From the NCBI GenBank assembly GCA_038223055.1, contig JBBRHF010000084.1, positions 1-16,525 of the forward strand: DNA of 16,525 bases. The letters run 5' to 3'. This document shows, one piece after another, positions 13,401 through 16,525 of the stretch. The number at the start of each line of letters is the position of its first letter. Position 1 is the first letter of the stretch. The DNA comes from JBBRHF01 sp038223055. Its GTDB lineage: Bacteria > Actinomycetota > Actinomycetes > JACCUZ01. Below the pieces are notes generated by a model. It saw only the letters and a list, made by a program, of their open reading frames with translations. It had not been told where the DNA came from and made no database searches. Made by a program: the position numbers and the translations under genes.

Positions 13401-16081
13401 ATGGGCTGCGTGCCTTCTCGGCCGGCGGGCGCCCGTTTGTGGTCTGCGACTACACCCTCGACGAGCGCCCCACGCACCTGGTCACCACCGTCGCCCACAT
13501 GTCCGAGCTGGACCAGCCGGACCAGCGGGCCCGCGTCCTCGACGCGATGACGGCCGAAATCGACGCCGCGCCCGAGGGGCACGCGTCGGTCGTGGACCTC
13601 TATCTCTACTGGCCCGAGGTGCCCGACGCGGCAGCCGAGTCGGTGGAGGCGCTGCGCGCCCGCTTCGCCGAGATCCCGTTCTCCGCACAGGTCCGGCGAC
13701 TCACGTTCGGGTTGGTGCCCGGCGGCGGACGCCGGGTGTCCTACGTCACCTTGCGCCCCGGCGCCGAGGGTGTCGGCTCGAAGCACATCGTGGAGGACGA
13801 GGCGGTGCGCGGGGTGCACCCCATGGTGGGTCGGCGGCTCAACCTGTGGCGCCTGCGAGACTTTCGGATCACCCGGCTCGAGGCGCCCGAGGACGTCCTC
13901 CTCTATCTGTGCGTGGCGCCGGAGAACGAGTCCGACCAGCGCCTCGTGGCGCTCTCGCAGGTGCGCGAGCTGGACGTCGTACGGGATGGATCGGGGCAGG
14001 TTGCGTCCCTGCCCCAGGCCGAGCGGGCGATCACCCGCTGCCTCGAGGCGATCCGCCGGGCCCGGACCGCTCGCGGCTCGGCCGGCTCGCGCCTGGACAT
14101 GAACCACGTCCTGCTGCACATCTGGCCGGTGATCGACGCCCCGCCCGCGGAGCTGGCCACCCTGAAGCGCACCATCGCGCCGCTCACCGCCGGCGCGGGC
14201 ATCGAGGAGGTCCTTGCCGAGGGGCGCATCGCGGCTGCGGACGGCACCGTGCACAACGCCTCGATCCGCTTCTCCTACCAGCCCGGCTCGGGGGTCGTGG
14301 CGTCCTTCGGCGGGCCACCGACGGACCGGATCAAGCCGCTGGACGACTACGCCCAGAAAGTGCTGCGGTCGCGGCGTCGGGGCACCGTCTATCCCTACGA
14401 GCTGCTGCCAATGCTGACCGGGAGCGGCGGCAGCTTCGTCGAGCACGACCTCGATGACACTGGAACGCTCGTTCCGGTTGAGCGTCCCCTGGGGCGCAAC
14501 ACGTCCGGTCTGGTCGTCGGACTCGTGCGCACCCCGACGCCGGGGCATCCCGACGGCGTGACGCGCGTGGCGCTGCTGGGCGACCCGACCAAGGCGCTGG
14601 GCGCCCTGGCCGAGGCCGAGTGCGTCCAGGTGGTCGCCGCGCTCGACCTCGCCGACCGGCTCGGCGTGCCGGTCGAATGGTTCGCGTTGTCGGCCGGTGC
14701 GCGCATCTCGATGGAATCCGGCACCGAGAACATGGACTGGGTGGCGAAGGCTTTGCGCCGGATCGTGACCTTCACCCAGGGTGGCGGCGAGATCAACGTC
14801 GTGGTCGCCGGCATCAACGTGGGCGCGCAGCCCTATTGGAACGCCGAAGCGACGATGCTGATGCACACCAAGGGAATCCTGGTGATGACCCCGGACAGCG
14901 CCATGGTGCTCACCGGCAAACAGTCGCTGGACTTCTCCGGCGGGGTCTCGGCCGAGGACAACTTCGGCATCGGCGGCTACGACCGCGTCATGGGGCCCAA
15001 CGGCCAGGCGCAGTACTGGGTCCCCGACCTGCCCTCCGGGTGCGAGCTGCTGCTCTCCCACTACGCCCACACCTACGTCGCCTCGGGGGAGTCGGCGCCG
15101 CGACGGGCCGCCTCGACCGACCCCGTGGACCGCGACGTCACGTCGTTCCCTCATGACGTGCCCGACAGCCCGTTCCGCACGGTCGGGGAGATCTTCTCCC
15201 GGGAGTCCAACCCCGACCGCAAGAAGCCGTTCGACATCCGCACCCTGATGCGCGCGGTGGCCGACCAGGATCATCCGGTGCTCGAGCGGTGGGCGGGCAT
15301 GGCCGACGCGGAGACCTCCGTCGTGTTCGACGCACACCTCGGTGGCCAGCCCGTGGAGCTGATCGGCATCGAGTCGCGGTCCGTGCCGCGGCTGGGGTTC
15401 CCGCCCAGCGACGGACCCGACATCTGGACCGCCGGAACGCTGTTCCCTCGGTCGTCGAAGAAGACGGCGCGGGCCATCAACGCCGCCAGCGGCAACCGGC
15501 CGCTCGTCGTGCTGGCCAACCTGTCCGGGTTCGACGGGTCACCGGACTCGATGCGCAACCTCCAACTCGAGTACGGCGCGGAGATCGGCCGTGCCGTGGT
15601 GAACTTCGTGGGCCCGATCGTGTTTTGCGTGGTGTCGCGCTACCACGGCGGCGCGTTCGTCGTGTTCTCCAAGGCGCTGAACGATTCCATGACGGTCCTG
15701 GCCGTCGAGGGATCGGTCGCGTCGGTCATCGGCGGTGCCCCCGCCGCAGCGGTCGTCTTCGCCGGTGAGGTCGACGCCCGGACGGCGGGGGACGTTCGCG
15801 TGACCGAGCTCGACCAGCGGGCGCGAATCGCCGATGGCGTCGCGCGTGCGGCGCTTGCCTCCGAGCTGGCCGAGCTGCGCTCGAGCGTGCGCCAGGAGAA
15901 GCTCAGCGAGGTGGCCGGCGAGTTCGACCGGGTGCACAGCATCGAGCGCGCGGTGGAGGTGGGTTCGGTCGATGCCGTGATCGGTGCCCACGAGCTGCGG
16001 CCGCGGCTGGTCGAGGCGGTGCTGGCAGGGCTCGCTGCGGTGGGTCAGCCGGCCACGGTGGGGGAGGCGTCGACGCGGTAG
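10493..16081 (+). CDS. Single-chain multidomain acyl-CoA carboxylase (biotin carboxylase, biotin carrier, central and carboxyltransferase domains)
   Basis: 1862 residues. ATG 10493 follows GGGGAGG (10479-10485) at 7 nt. The biotin carboxylase spans about 1-450: NRGEAAMR near the N-terminus, glycine-rich ATP loop KATAGGGGRGIRVV (166-179), EVNTRLQVEHPITE (297-310, with R301 and E305 in catalytic positions). The biotin carrier at about 590-660 has ESMKMET with biotinyl lysine K624. A helical linker (about 690-980) leads to a central region (about 985-1320) that resembles the ACC central domain of eukaryotic enzymes (DMNHVLLHIWP; RRRGTVYPYELLPML). The carboxyltransferase follows: RNTSGLVVGLV (about 1335), SAGARISMESGTENMDWV (about 1400-1417), FANL-type RPLVVLANLSGFDGSP (about 1665-1680) and FSKALNDSM. 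The enzyme should carry out both half-reactions, ATP-dependent carboxylation of biotin and transfer to an acyl-CoA. Acetyl-CoA is the likely substrate by analogy; propionyl- or longer acyl-CoA is possible. The gene is intact and stands alone. Confidence 0.93.
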   Translation: MFSRVAIINRGEAAMRLIHAVRELNAQGVDDAARVETIALYTDGEHAATFVREADSAYGIGPTSARPYLDHAVLERAMKDTGADAAWVGWGFVAEDPAFAELCERIGVTFIGPSAKAMLRLGDKIGSKLLAEEVGVPVAPWSRGAVDDLEAALDAAEEIGYPLMLKATAGGGGRGIRVVTSARELSEAFERTSEEAARAFGSGVVFLERLVTGARHVEVQVIADGQGTAWALGVRDCSVQRRNQKVIEESASPVLDESQVRELKNSAERLALAVDYAGAGTVEFLYHPKEKSFAFLEVNTRLQVEHPITELTTGVDLVKAQLHVAAGGRLEGAAPEEIGHAIEARLNAEDPDRDFAPSPGRISLLHLPSGPGVRVDTGVSAGDVIPADFDSMIAKIISYGRTRDEALGRLRRAMTDTTVVIEGGTTNKSFVLDLLAQPEVIDGTADTGWIDRVRAEGRLVSRRHAGIAIVAAAIEAYEEQEHAEREHFLATAHGGRPQTQHEADRHVDLKLRGDSCRVGVAQVAPNRFRVTFAGGATGRSVDAQIERLDDFSSRLTVGDHVFRLVGATHGPVYQVEVDGTDHRVTRDEGGVLRSPAPALVVAVPVEVGSRVEAGATILVLESMKMETVLAAPFPARVRELMVSTGDQVATGMPIVRLEPVEDDAENAAGPDQGPPAAADSAGDLQFPAQDARSPAARVAQRLEDLRGLLLGYDLSPGERSAALADYRQARAEAGAEDPTLRRVELDLVRVFADLCELTRNRPAAEESTDERVHSPREHFHSYLRSLDADRERLPEAFRERLRRVLAHYGVTELDRNAALEDAVFRIFFAHHATSGNLVVVTTLLQRWLGDLAPVDAVAEEAREVLDRLVVATQLRYPVVGDLARSLRFRWFEQPLVEAARDAALVGVREELHALAAESEGPEYTARLDALAAVSEPVAGFLAERLERGIPEREPTLDVLARRHYREHELHGLRAFSAGGRPFVVCDYTLDERPTHLVTTVAHMSELDQPDQRARVLDAMTAEIDAAPEGHASVVDLYLYWPEVPDAAAESVEALRARFAEIPFSAQVRRLTFGLVPGGGRRVSYVTLRPGAEGVGSKHIVEDEAVRGVHPMVGRRLNLWRLRDFRITRLEAPEDVLLYLCVAPENESDQRLVALSQVRELDVVRDGSGQVASLPQAERAITRCLEAIRRARTARGSAGSRLDMNHVLLHIWPVIDAPPAELATLKRTIAPLTAGAGIEEVLAEGRIAAADGTVHNASIRFSYQPGSGVVASFGGPPTDRIKPLDDYAQKVLRSRRRGTVYPYELLPMLTGSGGSFVEHDLDDTGTLVPVERPLGRNTSGLVVGLVRTPTPGHPDGVTRVALLGDPTKALGALAEAECVQVVAALDLADRLGVPVEWFALSAGARISMESGTENMDWVAKALRRIVTFTQGGGEINVVVAGINVGAQPYWNAEATMLMHTKGILVMTPDSAMVLTGKQSLDFSGGVSAEDNFGIGGYDRVMGPNGQAQYWVPDLPSGCELLLSHYAHTYVASGESAPRRAASTDPVDRDVTSFPHDVPDSPFRTVGEIFSRESNPDRKKPFDIRTLMRAVADQDHPVLERWAGMADAETSVVFDAHLGGQPVELIGIESRSVPRLGFPPSDGPDIWTAGTLFPRSSKKTARAINAASGNRPLVVLANLSGFDGSPDSMRNLQLEYGAEIGRAVVNFVGPIVFCVVSRYHGGAFVVFSKALNDSMTVLAVEGSVASVIGGAPAAAVVFAGEVDARTAGDVRVTELDQRARIADGVARAALASELAELRSSVRQEKLSEVAGEFDRVHSIERAVEVGSVDAVIGAHELRPRLVEAVLAGLAAVGQPATVGEASTR

Positions 16082-16525
16082 CGCTCGAGGAAGGCGCGCT
16101 CGTGCGGCCGGACGCGGCGGGGGCGCTCCGCGCCGAAGTCGTAGGTCACCAGGCGTGAGGAGGCGCGGGCGTAGACCGTGCCCGTCGCGGGCCCGCTCGC
16201 GCGGTCCTCATCGGCCCCGTCGGAAGCGGCGGTGACCTCGGCGGCGGTCACTTCGAAGGCGGCGGTCACTTCGAAGGAGTCGGTCACCTCGAAGGTCAGG
16301 TCGAAGTAGGCGCCACCGATCTTGGTGACCGACACGGCGATGGGGATCGGGGCGTGCCGGTGCACCAGCGGGCGTTTGTAGACGATCTCGCTGCTGGCGA
16401 CGAGCAGGCCGGCCTCGGGGCCGTCGTCGGCCTTGGCCCGCGCGATGAGGTCCTGGAGCAGGTCGAGTCTGGCCTCCTCCAGATAGGTGAGGAACTGCAC
16501 GTTGTTGACGTGGCCGTAGGCGTCC
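16045..16525 (-). CDS. Acyl-CoA thioesterase, hotdog (4HBT/YbgC-like) fold; 5' end beyond the right edge
   Basis: 159 residues are visible before the stop at 16045-16047; the start lies past the right edge. The first visible residues DAYGHVNNVQFLTYLEEAR match the 4-hydroxybenzoyl-CoA thioesterase/YbgC signature, with the active-site Asp (complement of 16522-16524) and HVNN. Further hotdog landmarks are SSEIVYKRPLVHR, SVTKIGGAYFDLTFEV, and GTVYARASSRLVTYDF. Between the last two lies an expanded FEVTAA repeat of about 23 residues. The enzyme should hydrolyse acyl-CoA to acid and CoA in the cytoplasm. Its 3' end overlaps the convergent carboxylase gene by 37 bases. Substrate unknown. Confidence 0.88.
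   Translation of the reverse strand, partial: DAYGHVNNVQFLTYLEEARLDLLQDLIARAKADDGPEAGLLVASSEIVYKRPLVHRHAPIPIAVSVTKIGGAYFDLTFEVTDSFEVTAAFEVTAAEVTAASDGADEDRASGPATGTVYARASSRLVTYDFGAERPRRVRPHERAFLERYRVDASPTVAG
16226..16294 (-). repeat. Tandem 18-bp units encoding F-E-V-T-A-A
   Basis: Units at 16241-16258, 16259-16276 and 16277-16294, with a shortened unit at 16226-16240. The first two full units are identical. Each contains GGTCAC and TCGAAG and encodes (reading leftward) FEVTDS, FEVTAA, FEVTAA and EVTAA. The array lengthens a loop or strand of the thioesterase in frame. Confidence 0.9.

Noticed and set aside
13001..15337. 778-codon open frame antisense to the carboxylase gene
   Set aside because: Shadow of a well-supported carboxylase. 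The peptide is Arg/His/Gly-rich with no recognisable domain and no ribosome site.

Overview
The window is high-GC DNA from an actinobacterium. The support is the strong G/C bias at third codon positions, GTG starts with purine-rich ribosome sites, and the gene types present: an animal-type haem peroxidase, an RsbU/RsbW-like phosphatase-kinase fusion with a STAS partner, sulfite-oxidase-like molybdoenzymes, and a single-chain biotin-dependent carboxylase. I cannot name the genus. No tRNA, rRNA, CRISPR array, transposase or phage gene was seen.

Left part (1-2160). On the minus strand is a secreted animal-type haem peroxidase. It is cut by one in-frame TAA at 383-385 and then stays open to the left edge. 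The 640-base gap to the next gene holds a pair of 34-bp similar direct repeats (11-bp-period TTCTCA half-sites), a 26-bp imperfect palindrome, and an AT-richer segment that can fold into a three-way junction.

Plus-strand operon (2161-6453). Five tightly packed or overlapping genes: (1) a winged-helix protein fused to an alkyltransferase-like domain without the acceptor cysteine; (2) a membrane SpoIIE phosphatase fused to an anti-sigma-type HATPase; (3) a STAS anti-sigma antagonist; (4) a cytosolic sulfite-oxidase-like molybdoenzyme; (5) its flavin/NAD(P) reductase, broken by a one-base frameshift near 6157-6163. Genes 2 and 3 form a partner-switching signalling pair. Genes 4 and 5 form a soluble redox pair.

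Convergent minus-strand module (6382-7864). A signal-bearing sulfite-oxidase-like molybdoenzyme followed by a four-helix b-type cytochrome. Two related molybdoenzymes, one soluble with a flavoprotein and one exported with a membrane cytochrome, therefore face each other. Upstream of them is a decayed AlbA/Schlafen-type gene (7981-8503).

Right part (8861-16525). A secreted PQQ-type sugar dehydrogenase is followed by a perfect 21-bp stem-loop whose arm sequence recurs before the gene. Next comes an 1862-residue single-chain acyl-CoA carboxylase (biotin carboxylase, biotin carrier, central region resembling eukaryotic ACC, carboxyltransferase). A hotdog acyl-CoA thioesterase on the minus strand runs off the right edge.

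Two themes cut across the window. Three genes show a lesion (one nonsense codon, two single-base frameshifts), which may be real decay or assembly error. Three genes carry in-frame tandem repeats (9, 15 and 18 bp units) that add low-complexity peptide segments.
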